A DNA stretch of 64,000 nucleotides from Streptomyces atroolivaceus (GCF_000717025.1 NZ_JNXG01000014.1:62001-126000); one strand, 5' to 3'. Positions 43,019-52,777 are shown, counted from the first letter of the stretch. Numbers and translations: made by a program. Notes: generated by a model from the letters alone, not told the origin.

Positions 43019-43627
43019 TCAGTTCCGCGACCAGCTGCTGGGGGGGGTGCGCGGCCGTAGACGTTCTCCCTGAGGCCCGAACATGATCAGATACTCGGCC
43101 GGTCCGTCGGATCCGGCGTTCGCGACTCCGTGGGGGATGCGGGTGTCGAACTCGACGACTTCTCCGGCAGTCAGGACGAGGTCCTGGCTGCCGAGTGCGA
43201 GCCACAGCCGCCCGTACAGGACGCACAGCCACTCGTAGCCCTCGTGGGACACCTGTCGGGGCCGCCCTGGCGGCTCCGCGACGGCTGGCAGGAGATGCTT
43301 GTGGGCGTGCAGACCGCCGACGTACCGGGTCAGCGGCAACACCGCCTTGTCGTCGCCGAAGCTGTGCGGCGCCGTACTGCGGGGCTTGGCGGCAGGAGCG
43401 GGTGCGGTGCCGGCCAGCTCGTCGAGGGAGACTTCGTACTCCTTCGCCAGTTGCAGCACCACCTCGAGCGTGGGCTTGCGCCGACCCGTCTCGGTCCGCG
43501 ACAGGGTGCTGGACGAGATGCCGGTCGCGCGGCTGACATCGGCGAGTGTGACGCCACGGCGCTCGCGCACGGCCCGCAGCCGGGACCCCATTGCCGCCAA
43601 CGTCTGGGCCACGTCGTCCTCTGCCAC
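43019..43627 (-). CDS. XRE-family regulator with C-terminal cupin
   Basis: 202 aa from a GTG at 43627 (AGGAAC upstream). Residues 8-65 are an XRE helix-turn-helix (LRAVRERRGVTLADVSRATGISSSTLSRTETGRRKPTLEVVLQLA). Residues ~110-190 are a cupin sensor (HEGYEWLCVLYGRLWLALGSQDLVLTAGEVVEFDTRIPHGVANAG). It is divergent from the epoxide hydrolase gene with a 143-nt gap, so it is the likely regulator of that gene. Confidence 0.88.
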   Translation of the reverse strand: MAEDDVAQTLAAMGSRLRAVRERRGVTLADVSRATGISSSTLSRTETGRRKPTLEVVLQLAKEYEVSLDELAGTAPAPAAKPRSTAPHSFGDDKAVLPLTRYVGGLHAHKHLLPAVAEPPGRPRQVSHEGYEWLCVLYGRLWLALGSQDLVLTAGEVVEFDTRIPHGVANAGSDGPAEYLIMFGPQGERLRPRTPPSSWSRN

Positions 43628-43770
43628 TGTCGCTGTTCCTCTCCACCGTGCCGTTTCATCGCCCTGCCTGCAAGTTTGCCAGAATGGCAACGCTGATCGC
43701 GCCGAGTGGCCGCCGCGCCGCATGATCGGTAGGTAACCGCCGACCGTCCGCGAACTGAGGAGAGGTTCCC

Positions 43771-44757
43771 ATGAAATCCGAGCCGGCCCCCGTACTCCGC
43801 CACCACACCGTCGAAGCCCCCGCCGGGCGCCTGCACCTGGTCGAGCAGGGCACCGGTCCGCTGGTCCTGCTCGTGCACGGCTTCCCCGAGTCCTGGTACT
43901 CCTGGCGCCACCAACTCCCGGCCCTCGCCGAAGCCGGATACCGAGCGGTGGCGATCGACGTACGCGGCTACGGACGCTCCTCGAAGCCCGCCGTGACCGA
44001 TGCCTATCGGATGCTCGACCTGGTGGAGGACAACGTCGCCGTCGTCCGTGCCCTCGGCGAGGAGAACGCGGTGGTCATCGGCCACGACTGGGGCTCCAAC
44101 ATCGCCGCCACGTCCGCCCTGCTCCGCCCCGAGGTCTTCCGGGCCGTCGGCCTGCTGAGCGTCCCCTACGCGCCACCCGGTGGCCCCCGGCCCACCGACG
44201 TCTTCGGCCAGATCGGCGGCCCCGAGCAGGAGTTCTACGTCTCCTACTTCCAGAAGCCCGGCCGCGCCGAGACGGAGATCGAGCCCGACGTCCGGGGCTG
44301 GCTCGCAGGCTTTTACGCGGCCCTCTCCGCCGACACCATGCCTGCCAAGGGCGAGCCCGACCCGCACTTCGTCGCCCACGGCGGCCGGCTGCGCGACCGT
44401 TTCCCCACCGGCCCGCTCCCGGCCTGGCTGAGCGAGGAAGACCTCGACGTCTACGCCGGAGAGTTCGAGCGCACCGGCCTGACCGGCGCCCTGAACCGCT
44501 ACCGCAATATGGACCGCGACTGGGAAGACCTTGCCCCCCACCGCGGAGCCCCGATCACGCAGCCCGCCTTGTTCATCGGCGGCACACTGGACGCCTCCAC
44601 CACCTGGATGGCCGACGCCATCGACGCCTACCCCACCACCCTCCCCGCCCTGTCCGCCTCCCACCTCCTGGACGGCTGCGGCCACTGGATCCAGCAGGAA
44701 CGCCCCGACGAGGTCAACAGACTGCTGACCGACTGGCTCGCCACCATCCACGGCTGA
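43771..44757 (+). CDS. Alpha/beta-fold epoxide hydrolase-like protein
   Basis: 328 aa, ATG with GAGGAGAGG upstream. Oxyanion motif HGFPESWYSWRHQLPAL, nucleophile Asp in GHDWGSNIA, a cap domain with YVSYFQKPGRAE, and C-terminal catalytic His in LLDGCGHWIQQERPDEVN. The pattern fits soluble epoxide hydrolases rather than esterases (Asp not Ser nucleophile). It is cytoplasmic, probably detoxifying or acting on an exogenous epoxide. Expression is probably controlled by the divergent XRE-cupin protein. Confidence 0.88.
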   Translation: MKSEPAPVLRHHTVEAPAGRLHLVEQGTGPLVLLVHGFPESWYSWRHQLPALAEAGYRAVAIDVRGYGRSSKPAVTDAYRMLDLVEDNVAVVRALGEENAVVIGHDWGSNIAATSALLRPEVFRAVGLLSVPYAPPGGPRPTDVFGQIGGPEQEFYVSYFQKPGRAETEIEPDVRGWLAGFYAALSADTMPAKGEPDPHFVAHGGRLRDRFPTGPLPAWLSEEDLDVYAGEFERTGLTGALNRYRNMDRDWEDLAPHRGAPITQPALFIGGTLDASTTWMADAIDAYPTTLPALSASHLLDGCGHWIQQERPDEVNRLLTDWLATIHG

Positions 44758-44824
44758 ACCGGGCGGGCCAGGAGCCGTCCGGCCGATCATGTGACTGTCG
44801 CCTGATCTGCTCGTTCTTTCCGTT

Positions 44825-45769
44825 ATGGGGTGGAGAGAACGCGGCGATCCGTCGGACGCCGAGTGGGAGCGGCTGCGGCCGTTCCTGCCGGTGAGCAATG
44901 GTCGGTGTGGGCGGTGGCGTGATCATCGGCAGGTGATCGACGGGATTCTTCACCGGGTTCGGACCGGGGTTCACCGGCGTGATCTGCCAGAGCGGTTCGG
45001 GCCGTGGAAGACGGTCTACGTGCGCCATCGGCTTTGGTCTGCCGACGGAACCTGGGGAACGGCTGCTGCAGCAGGTTCAGGCCGCGGCCGACGCGGCAGG
45101 GGAGATCGACTGGGACATCTCGGTGGACTCCACCATCGTGCGCGCGCACCAGCACGCGGCCGGCGCCCGCATCGATCCCCCACCGGCTCTTGCCGGCTCA
45201 AAGGGGGACGAGTCGTCGGAACACCAGGACGAGACTCCGTGGCAGAGCCTCGTCGGCCGGTTGGTGGAGGTGGTGCGGGAGGCGAGGGCCTGGGTCGTTC
45301 GCGCGGCGGTTTCACCAGCAACATCCACCTGAGCGCGGACGGCCGCTGCCGCCCGCTGTCCCTGATCGTCACGCCGGGGCAGCGAGCCGACTGCACCCAG
45401 TTCATACCGGTGCTGGAGAAGATCCGGGTTCTCCGGCTCGGACCTGGCAGGCCCCGCAAGAAACCTGACAGCATCGCAGCCGACAAGGCATACAGCAACG
45501 GTCCTTGCCGCGAGTATCTGCGGCGGCGCGCCATCCACCACACGATCCCGGAGAAGGCCGACAGTCAGTCCGCCCGTCTGCCCAAAGGATCGCGAGGTGG
45601 CCGGCCACCGGAGTTCAGCGAGGAGCGGTACAAGAAGCGCAACACCGTCGAGAGGGCCATCAACAGGCTGAAGAACGTCCGCGCCGTGGCGACACGTTAC
45701 GACAAGCGTGGTCACGTCTTCCTCGGCACCGTCACCGCAGCTGCCCTCGTCATCTGGCTCCGCACCTGA
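44825..45769 (+). mobile_element. IS5-family insertion sequence, frame-disrupted
   Basis: The transposase starts at MGWRERGDPSDAEWERLRPFLP in one frame. It moves to another near 45045 (PGERLLQQVQAAADAAGEIDWDISVDSTIVRAHQHAAGA) and returns near 45290 (GLGRSRGGFTSNIHLSADGRCRPLSLIVTPGQ) to finish at VTAAALVIWLRT. DDE-region motifs VDSTIVRAHQHAAG, ADKAYSNGPCREYLRR and KKRNTVERAINRLKNVR are all present. The two compensating shifts suggest either decay or sequence error. Terminal repeats were not resolved. Confidence 0.8.
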
Positions 45770-45784
45770 CCGGGTGCCAGGACT

Positions 45785-46087
45785 TCAACTCACCCAGGCG
45801 CCCGGCGCCAACACCAAGCCCGCTGCCGCAATGAAGTCCTCAAGGCCGATGACACCGCTGCCGCTGCCGTCATCCCATTCGGCCAGAAGCCCGGAAAGGC
45901 CCTCGTTCCAAGACTCCGGCGTCTCAGCGTCATCCTCAGGGCCAGGATGCCACTCGACGCGGCCCGCGCCACGCCGGTATCGGAGATACAGGTACTGGCC
46001 GTCCGCCGTCCAGGCATCCCACTGCGACGGGTATGCGGAACACGTCTGCACAACCCGCGTCAACTTCCCACCCTCATCCGTACTCAT
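45785..46087 (-). CDS. Small hypothetical protein
   Basis: 100 aa from an ATG at 46087; the 10-nt sequence around the start is repeated twice. Sequence such as SQWDAWTADGQYLYLRYRRGAGRVEWHPGPEDD and VIGLEDFIAAAGLVLAP looks like a real globular accessory protein. The stop lies only 15 nt from the end of the IS5 transposase gene, so the insertion landed just beside or inside its 3' end. Function unknown. Confidence 0.6.
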   Translation of the reverse strand: MSTDEGGKLTRVVQTCSAYPSQWDAWTADGQYLYLRYRRGAGRVEWHPGPEDDAETPESWNEGLSGLLAEWDDGSGSGVIGLEDFIAAAGLVLAPGAWVS

Positions 46088-46119
46088 CCGTACTCATCCG
46101 ACGATGGTCGCGCAGCATC

Positions 46120-46729
46120 AGGCGCCCGGCAATCGGCTCCAGACCGCCGCCGCAGGCGCCCCCTGCAGCAGCCAGCCGTCGAGCCGGCGGTCTCCCTGCC
46201 GCTCCCGGCCGAACACTGGCCTGGGCGACCGAGGCGATCGGCGAAGCCGAGAGATCGCTGGACGAAGTCGTCGGTCGGCCGAGCAGCCACTGGGAGAACC
46301 GCACCTTCAGCCCGGAGGAACTCCTGCGCCGCGTGGCCGCCCGACTACGCCGACAAACTGGGCTCGGCGTCATCCCCAACACCAGCGCGATCACCCCCGC
46401 CCCCTCGGAGACGTTCTGACCCGCCGCGAACTGATCGAGCTGGTCCCGTACGACAACCGCCTGCTGCACACCGGGCCCTCGGCGAACTGATCGAGCTGGT
46501 CCCGTACGACAACCGCCTGCTGCACACCGGGCCCTCGGCGACCGGCCGCAACCGGCCAGTCCAGGACCTGGTCAAGGGCGGTGGCTCCCTCGTCATCGAC
46601 GTGCCGGCACGACGCGGCCCGCTCCTCACCACCGACTACCTGGCGCAGCAGTGCGCAGCCCCCCGTCCGTACACGACCACGCTGAGCCAAGTCGTTCTGG
46701 AGGAGCTCACCACGGGAGACGGACAGTGA
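46120..46729 (+). pseudogene. Decayed hypothetical gene with internal duplication
   Basis: Protein-like stretches appear in different frames: LAWATEAIGEAERSLDEVVGRPSSHWENRTFSPEELLRRVAARL, then RRELIELVPYDNRLLHTGPSA, then TGRNRPVQDLVKGGGSLVIDVPARRGPLLTTDYLAQQC ending at 46729. A 56-nt tandem duplication in the middle breaks the frame. The family is not recognised. Confidence 0.45.
46426..46541. repeat. 56-nt tandem duplication
   Basis: Positions 46426-46485 and 46482-46541 are identical (unit beginning GCGAACTGATCGAGCTGGTC). 56 is not a multiple of three, so the duplication shifts the frame of the host gene. Confidence 0.92.
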
Positions 46730-47217
46730 GACAGAGCCGACCGGAAACAGCTCACCGACCTTGCGTGCCGACGGCATGCAAAGCGACCGGGCGTCGGCAT
46801 CTCGGCCGGATCGTTAGCGCCGACGCCGCCAGAATCTACTGGCACAGGCCCGACGCCACTGCCTCCCTCAGCTACGTCCTCACGACCGCAGGGCAAGTCC
46901 ACGAACGGGTGACACGAAGCGTTCGAGTGCCTCTCCATGCCCGTCGAGCCGCGCTGGAGCGCCGTCCGCCCCTCACTAGAACTTTTGTTCAAGATCTGCC
47001 CCGGGTCTGCCCGTTACGGGTCCATCCGAGGGCCGTTGTTAGAGCACTAGTACCCCTCATGCGCCCAGTTGGAGGACTCGGTGAATCCTGTGCCCGCCCT
47101 CGTGAATCCTCCCGCCGCATTCGAACATCTCCAGTTCGCCGTCCCGCATCTGGCCCGGCCCCGACGTCGGGTTGACGCCATTCGCAGCTCAGCACGACCG
47201 GATACGAGGTGGGGGGC
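46730..47217. other. 488-nt region without a supported gene
   Basis: Open frames here show neither family resemblance nor steady codon bias. It separates the decayed accessory genes from the Nudix-rich run. Confidence 0.4.
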
Positions 47218-47721
47218 ATGAGCGCCGTGTTGATGCCGGTGGCTGGCCGGAGCACTTCACCGACCACCGCTACGGCACCAACTGCCCGATTTCCGCCGAC
47301 GACATCGGCTGGGGCCTCCTTGTCCGGCGAGGGGATGCCAGCAACGCCTACCTGTGGCGCAGCGGCCAGGTCCGCGGGTACGCCGTCGTGATCTACACCG
47401 GCCGGCATGTCGCTGAGCCCACCGAGCTGGACGAGGGGGAGCCGGCCGCGTTCTGGCGCGACGTCCTCGCCCTGGGCCGGGCGGTGGAGGCGCTCTACGA
47501 GCCGCTGAAGATGAACTACCTGCTGTCGGGGAACCAGATCCCCGGACGCCCACCGGCACTGCGTTCCGCGACGCGAAGCCGGAACGGACCTGGCGCCGGG
47601 CGGCCCGCTGCCCTTTACGGCGCTCGATCTCGGACGGCAGGACGAGGAGCAGCTGCAGGCGGATGCCCGAGCACTGCGCCAGCTGCTCAACCCCACCGGC
47701 CGGTCAGGGGTGCGGCGATGA
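47218..47721 (+). pseudogene. HIT-like protein, frame-broken
   Basis: Core WPEHFTDHRYGTNCPISADDIGWGLLVRRGD ... AVVIYTGRHVAEPTELDEGEPAAFWRDVLALGRAVEALYEPLKMNYLLSGNQIP has the layout of HIT nucleotide-binding proteins. A frame change at about 47545 gives the end DAHRHCVPRREAG ... RALRQLLNPTGRSGVRR. The start also needs a shift if the ATG at 47218 is used. The usual HxHxH triad reads D-A-H-R-H, so catalysis is doubtful even if the frame were whole. Its stop overlaps the next start (ATGA), so it was once coupled to the phosphotransferase gene. An intact HIT gene lies at 59282. Confidence 0.55.
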
Positions 47722-49088
47722 ACAGCGCAGAGTCGGACGTGATGGTCGTGGCGGGGATCCTGACGCTGTTCTACCGGATCGTCCCGATCGTGGTCGGCGA
47801 AGGTCCTGCGGGGACCGCGACCCGCAACTACGTGGCCCGGGACAGCAACGGAGCCCGGTGGTTCGTGAAGGCCTACCCGACGGGCACTGATCTGGACGCG
47901 GAACGCCAGGCGATTGAGCTCGGCCAGTTCGCGAGGCTCGGCCGGATCCCGGTTCCGGTAGTGCGCAAGACCCTGGACGGTGACCTCATCGCGGCCGCCG
48001 GCGGCATGGCGGTGTCCGTCGCGGCGTGCATCGAGGACACGGAGACGGCCGAGGGTGGCCTGTCCGGCGACCGTTGGGTCGCGGGTGGCGAGACCGTCGG
48101 ACGCCTGCACCGGACCCTGGCCCGGCACCCGGCCGGACCTCCGCGTCGCGTGCCCGCCCGGGAAGTCTGCGATGTGAAACGGGCCCGGCAGGGCCTCGAC
48201 CGACTGATCGCCCTCTTCACCAAGAGGCCGCCCACCTCGGGGTTTCCCGCCTGGGCACGCGAGACCGCCGCCCGGCGGCTCGACGCGCTGCCCGCCGTGG
48301 CCGCCTGGGTCAAGGGGCTGCCGACGACGTTGACGGTGCAGACCGTCCACGGCGACCTGGCCTCGCCCGATCTGCTCCTGCGCGGACAGCGGGTCGCGGC
48401 ATTGATCGACTTCCGGCCGCCCGGTCACCGCAGCCCCGCCTGGGAGCTTGGGCGGATCATCCTGGACCCGCGGACCGTCCTGGCGCAGCCGCAGTGGCCC
48501 ACCGGCCTCGCTGAAGCTGTCGCTGCCTACCGGGCAGCCAACCCGGCACTGCCGGCCGAAGAACTCCTCGCAGTACCCCGCCTCGCCGCCGGGTACCTGG
48601 CGTGCTCGGTGTATCCCCTGTCCGAGGCGGTCGACGACCCGGCCGCCGTCACACCCGAACTCGAGGCGTACGGCCGCAACAGGCAGGCAGCTGTGGGCGA
48701 GCTGTGCGAGCGCCTGCCGGAAGCCGAGGAGGTGCTCCATGGCCTCCTCCACGCGTGCGCCCCACCCTGGTCGCCGGCACCTGCCTCCTCCTCGTCCCCC
48801 TCATGGTTCTCTACCGCTCCCCGCTGCGCAGTCTGCTGGACATGCCCAGCGCGCCCGCCGTGGCTTCTCCTTCAGCCGAGTCCGTCACACCTCCCACGCC
48901 GTCGGGCCCGACCGTCCCCCATCCCGCAGTCGCCGCAGATATGCGGTACGACCGCTCCTCGGAAGGCGGCCCGTGAACACGAACCGGACACGGCCCCCAG
49001 CCCGAAGCCGTCATCGACGAGCCAGCCGCCAAGCGCGCCGCTCCCTCCCAGCCCGTACATCCCGTCCTACACGTCCCGAGGTGATCAC
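47718..49088 (+). CDS. Aminoglycoside-phosphotransferase-like kinase
   Basis: Starts at the ATG overlapping the previous stop. Residues 1-340 form an APH/choline-kinase fold. N-lobe ARDSNGARWFVKAYPTG has the ATP-binding Lys, the catalytic loop is TVQTVHGDLASPDLLLRG (HGD, though the usual Asn is not in place), and the metal site LIDFRPPGHRSPAWELG replaces the common DF/E. The frame has no stop until 50570, so software may call one APH-Nudix fusion. From about 48755 to 49088, however, codon bias favours another frame, so the kinase probably ends near 48760 by a frame break. Substrate unknown. Confidence 0.7.
48755..48976 (+). CDS. Small single-pass membrane protein (tentative)
   Basis: 73 aa, from a GTG at 48755. 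A good start signal, GAGGAGG-N5-ATG, lies at 48739 but in another frame. Sequence: one helix (PTLVAGTCLLLVPLMVLYR), then a Pro/Ser/Thr-rich tail. Strong third-position GC in this frame supports coding. Its role in the surrounding cluster is unknown. Confidence 0.4.
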   Translation: MRPTLVAGTCLLLVPLMVLYRSPLRSLLDMPSAPAVASPSAESVTPPTPSGPTVPHPAVAADMRYDRSSEGGP

Positions 49089-50570
49089 GTGCCGCCCTCC
49101 CGCTCTCACATCCGCGCGACCATCGAGACCTATCTCAGCCGGCATGCCGAAGAACGAGACTCCCTGGAAGGGCTGCTGGCTGTCCTCGACGGCGTTGAGG
49201 AGCCGTCCAGCCGCGCCACGCTGCCCGGCCACGTCATCTGCAGCGCCGTGGTCATCGACCGCGACCGCCGGGTGCTCCACATCGGCCATCGGGTGACAGG
49301 GCTGCTCCTTTGCCCCGGCGGCCACGTTGAGGCGGGTGACCGTACGCTCCTGGCCGCTGCCGTGCGCGAGGTGTGCGAAGAGGCCGGGCTTCGCCCCGGC
49401 GACCTGTCCCTGACCCCGCAGTTCCTGGCCGAGCCGATCGACGTGGACGTGCACGACATCGACGCCAACCCGGCCATGGGCGAGTCAGCTCACCAGCACT
49501 TCGATGTCCGCTTCGCGTTCTACCTCACCGCCGGGCAACCGCCTGCGCTCGCTCTGCAGGACGAGGAGGTCGCCGGAGCTGAGTGGCTTCCGTACGCCGA
49601 CGTGCGCTCCCCGACGCTGCGGGCCAAGCTCCTGGACGCCGAGGCTGACGGCCTCGACGGGCGCCCGGAGCCCGTCAGTGCCAACGCCCTGATCCACGAC
49701 GGAGCCGGCCGGTACCTCCTTCATCTACGCGATGACCGGAAGGGCATGTGGGAGCCCTGGGTCCTGGCCCTGGTGGGAGGTAAACGGTCGCGGGACGATG
49801 CCAGTCTCGAGACGACACTGCGACGTGAGCTTGCCGAGGAGGTGCCGGGTCTGGAGCCCACGGAACTGGTTCCGTTCGCCGTCCAGGAGGCGACGAGCGT
49901 CGACGGCCTTGCCGTGCCCATGAGCGTCTACGCCGGGCGCTGGAGCGGGGATGCCGAGGCGGTCGATCTCCGCGAAGGTGTCCTGCTGAAGTGGTTCACC
50001 GTCGACACCCTCGACCGGCTCCGGCTCAGCCCCGGACTCGGAGACCTGATCCGCCGCCACGCGGCCGAACATCCCACCGTGGAAGAGCCTCCGGCCGTTG
50101 CTCGTCCTCTGCCCGGCGAGGCCCCGGCCGGGACCGTGCTGCACGTTGTCGGCGTCCACCTCCACCTGGAGCACGAGGGCAAGGTGCTGCTGGGGCTGCG
50201 GCACCCGGACTCGGCGTACGCGGGCGGATCGTGGCACGCCCTCGCCGGACACCTGGAGGCAGAGGCGGCGACCGCCGGTCTTGCCCGCGAGGCGTTCGAG
50301 GAGGCCGGACTGGTCATCGATCCGGCCGACCTCGAGCTCGTCCACACGGTGCACACGGTGGACCGGCGCGGAGCCCCGCCGAGAATCCAGCTCTTCTTCC
50401 GCCCCCGCCACTGGGAAGGCACCCCCGAGGAACACGAACCCGACCGGTGTCTCGCCTGGCAGTGGTGGGACGCGAAGGACCTGCCGGAGCCGATCGTCCC
50501 CTACACCCGCGTCGCGATCGAGGGCATCCGAGCCGGCCGCCCCTACAGCGAGCTGGGATGGTCCCGGTGA
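49089..50570 (+). CDS. Protein with three Nudix domains
   Basis: 493 aa from a GTG at 49089 with GAGGTGA upstream. Three Nudix boxes follow each other. First, GGHVEAGDRTLLAAAVREVCEEAG (about residues 77-100). Second, VGGKRSRDDASLETTLRRELAEEV (about 226-250). Third, GHLEAEAATAGLAREAFEEAG (about 386-406). All keep the REx2EE core with small variations (REVCEE, RELAEE, REAFEE). Nudix domains hydrolyse nucleoside-diphosphate-linked compounds; three in one chain is rare. It sits between the kinase and a PCMT-like methyltransferase. Specificity is not predictable; the units may act on different nucleotides or some may only bind. Confidence 0.85.
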   Translation: MPPSRSHIRATIETYLSRHAEERDSLEGLLAVLDGVEEPSSRATLPGHVICSAVVIDRDRRVLHIGHRVTGLLLCPGGHVEAGDRTLLAAAVREVCEEAGLRPGDLSLTPQFLAEPIDVDVHDIDANPAMGESAHQHFDVRFAFYLTAGQPPALALQDEEVAGAEWLPYADVRSPTLRAKLLDAEADGLDGRPEPVSANALIHDGAGRYLLHLRDDRKGMWEPWVLALVGGKRSRDDASLETTLRRELAEEVPGLEPTELVPFAVQEATSVDGLAVPMSVYAGRWSGDAEAVDLREGVLLKWFTVDTLDRLRLSPGLGDLIRRHAAEHPTVEEPPAVARPLPGEAPAGTVLHVVGVHLHLEHEGKVLLGLRHPDSAYAGGSWHALAGHLEAEAATAGLAREAFEEAGLVIDPADLELVHTVHTVDRRGAPPRIQLFFRPRHWEGTPEEHEPDRCLAWQWWDAKDLPEPIVPYTRVAIEGIRAGRPYSELGWSR

Positions 50571-50717
50571 GCGGCTTCGCGGCGATCGGCGCCGCCTACG
50601 CTGCCCCTTCGCGCAGCGCGCGCGGCCGCCTGCCGCAGGCGTCTGGGGCCCGCTGCCTGACCGTCATGCCCGTTGCGCCGGCGCCCTGCCATCCGCCGCG
50701 TCAGGAAGAGGACGGTC

Positions 50718-51968
50718 ATGTCCGCTGACCTGTCCACCCCGACAGGTGCCCGCCGCGCCGCGATGGTGGAGCGCCTGGAGGCCGACGGCGTGCTGACCGA
50801 TGTCCGGCTGCGCGAGGCGCTGCAGTCGGTGCCGCTGGAGGTGCTGCTTCCCCACGCTTACCTACGGATGAGCGATCCGGGCGTCGAGCCGATCGAATGG
50901 CGCCTGCTCGACGGCGCGCACCCGGACGACCGGGCCGAGTGGCTCGACCTGATCCACAGCGGTGAGTCGGTCCTGCTCCAGCGCGACGGGGAGCAGCTCG
51001 ACTCGCTCGTACGCGGGCCGGTGACCGGCGGGCACATGACGTCGATGTCGACCTACGGCCAGGCCACCGTCGAAGCGCTCCAGACGTTGCAACTGGCGCC
51101 TGGGCAGCGGTACCTGGAGCTCGGCCCGGGCCCGGGAGTCTCCCTCGCGCTCGCCGCTGCCGTCACCGGCCCCCGCCTCGCCGTCGGCGTCGAACGGGAC
51201 GGTCGCATGGCCGCCTTCGCCCAGCACAACCTCGGCCGGCTCGGTCTGGGTGCGACGGTCGTGGAGGGCGACGCTCTTGACGGGCACCCGGCGGGAGGAG
51301 TGTTCGACCGGATTCACTCCGGCATCGGCGTGCCCTGCGTCCCGCAGGCGTGGGTGGAGCAGCTCGCGCCAGGTGGGCGGCTGCTGACGACGCTCACCAC
51401 GCGCACCCCGAGTTGGCCCGGACAGCTCCTGGCCACCCGTACCCGGGCCTGCGAGATCGAGGCAGTGCTGCGAGGGCGGCCGCGCGGATACCGGCCCATG
51501 CTCGGCTACCGGTGGCTTGACGTGGTGCCGATGCGGCCCCGGATCAAGGCCGAGCCCGGCGCACCGCGCCCGACCCGGCTCGCGCCTCCGCCGGACGACG
51601 CGTACGGCTTCTGGGTTGCGGCCGCATATCTGGCGCCCGGGCTCGTCCGCGACTATCAGGCCGAGACGATGACGATCGCCGTCCCCGACGAGGACTCCTG
51701 GGCGGTCGCCGGGCCCGGCGAGGACACCGTCCGCGTCCACGGGCCCCGGGACGTGTGGGCCGAGCTCGAGGACGTGTACGCCCGCTGGGTCTTGGCCGGA
51801 CGGCCCGACAGGTACCGGGTAACCGTGCCGGAAGGTGGCGGGCCGCAGCACGTCGCCTCCGGCACCGGCCTGCGCGCCCTGAACTGGGTGCTGCCTTCGC
51901 TCGCGCCGGTGCCCCACCAACCCGCCACCCCCTGCCCGACCGAGCACTACACGGAGAAAGCCCTGTGA
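50718..51968 (+). CDS. PCMT-like SAM-dependent methyltransferase
   Basis: 416 aa from the ATG at 50718 (GAAGAGG upstream). N-terminal region ARRAAMVERLEADGVLTDVRLREALQSVPLEVLLPHAYLR, then a SAM-binding Rossmann core with YLELGPGPGVSLALAAAV (motif I) and GVERDGRMAAFAQHNL. This is the protein-L-isoaspartate methyltransferase-like group often tied to peptide-maturation systems in actinobacteria, but with a long C-terminal region of its own (from ~270). Its stop overlaps the next start (GTGA). The target, whether peptide or small molecule, is unknown. Confidence 0.82.
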   Translation: MSADLSTPTGARRAAMVERLEADGVLTDVRLREALQSVPLEVLLPHAYLRMSDPGVEPIEWRLLDGAHPDDRAEWLDLIHSGESVLLQRDGEQLDSLVRGPVTGGHMTSMSTYGQATVEALQTLQLAPGQRYLELGPGPGVSLALAAAVTGPRLAVGVERDGRMAAFAQHNLGRLGLGATVVEGDALDGHPAGGVFDRIHSGIGVPCVPQAWVEQLAPGGRLLTTLTTRTPSWPGQLLATRTRACEIEAVLRGRPRGYRPMLGYRWLDVVPMRPRIKAEPGAPRPTRLAPPPDDAYGFWVAAAYLAPGLVRDYQAETMTIAVPDEDSWAVAGPGEDTVRVHGPRDVWAELEDVYARWVLAGRPDRYRVTVPEGGGPQHVASGTGLRALNWVLPSLAPVPHQPATPCPTEHYTEKAL

Positions 51969-52777
51969 GCCTCTTCCACGCCACGGCGGACGTCTACAGT
52001 CGGCACCGCCCCGGCCTCCCCGACGAAGTCGTCCACCTGCTCGCCGGCACCGTCCACGGCATCCGTCGCCCGGCTCTGCTCGATCTGGGAACCGGAACGG
52101 GCCAAGTGCCGGCCGCCCTGCTGCCTGTCCTGCCGCAGCTTGCCCGCCTGGACCTGGTGGATACCGACCGGGACTTGCTCCACCAGGCCGATCTCACCCT
52201 CCGCCCTCTTCTCACCGGCCGGGCCGCCGCCGTCCATCCCGTCCGGGCCGAGGAGTTCACCGCGCCCGAGCCCGGATACCGGGCAGATCTGGTCACCTGC
52301 GCGCGAGCCTTCCACTGGATGGACCGCCCGGCCGTCCTGGCCATGACCGACCGCGTCACCGCCTCCGGCGCCACCCTCGCGATCATGGGCGACGGCAGCC
52401 TCTGGACCCACCCGGCGCCGTGGACCGTCGCGCTGCGAGAGCTGATCCAGTCCTACCTCGGCACCGAACGCCGCGCCGGAACCACCGGGGCCTACGCGGA
52501 GCCGGGCCGCCGGTACGAAGACGACCTGGCCGAGTCCCCGTTCAGCGACGTCGAAGAGCACCATTTCCCGCTCCGCCGCGTGTGGACCCCGGACAAGGTG
52601 ATCGGCTACCTGCGCAGCACCAGCTTCGCCCGCCCCGACCTCTTCGGCGAGCGGCATCCCCGGTTCGAGACCGAGGCCCGGGCCCTGTTGGAACAGCACG
52701 CGGCGGCGAAGGACGGGCTCGTCGAGGACGGAGTGTTCGATGTCCTGCTCGCCCGCCGACCGGAAGGTGCCCGGTGA
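51965..52777 (+). CDS. Class I SAM-dependent methyltransferase
   Basis: 270 aa, GTG start overlapping the previous stop. Motif I LLDLGTGTGQVPAALLPVL and acidic motif LDLVDTDRDLL give the SAM site; ADLVTCARAFHWMDRP is motif IV, typical of small-molecule methyltransferases of the UbiE/Methyltransf_11 type. It is coupled by overlap to both neighbours. No signal or membrane segment. Substrate unknown. Confidence 0.85.
   Translation: MSLFHATADVYSRHRPGLPDEVVHLLAGTVHGIRRPALLDLGTGTGQVPAALLPVLPQLARLDLVDTDRDLLHQADLTLRPLLTGRAAAVHPVRAEEFTAPEPGYRADLVTCARAFHWMDRPAVLAMTDRVTASGATLAIMGDGSLWTHPAPWTVALRELIQSYLGTERRAGTTGAYAEPGRRYEDDLAESPFSDVEEHHFPLRRVWTPDKVIGYLRSTSFARPDLFGERHPRFETEARALLEQHAAAKDGLVEDGVFDVLLARRPEGAR

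Noticed and set aside
46081..46541. CRISPR-like repeat
   Set aside because: There are only two adjoining 56-nt copies and a two-copy 10-nt repeat, with no spacers; it is a tandem duplication.
46636..46992. 118-residue minus-strand frame
   Set aside because: No ribosome-binding site, no protein-like pattern and inconsistent codon bias.
47172..50570. A single 1132-residue open frame that would fuse HIT, kinase and three Nudix domains
   Set aside because: Internal starts with good ribosome-binding sites (ATG 47718, GTG 49089), a frame break in the HIT part, and better codon bias in another frame at 48755-49088 argue for separate genes.
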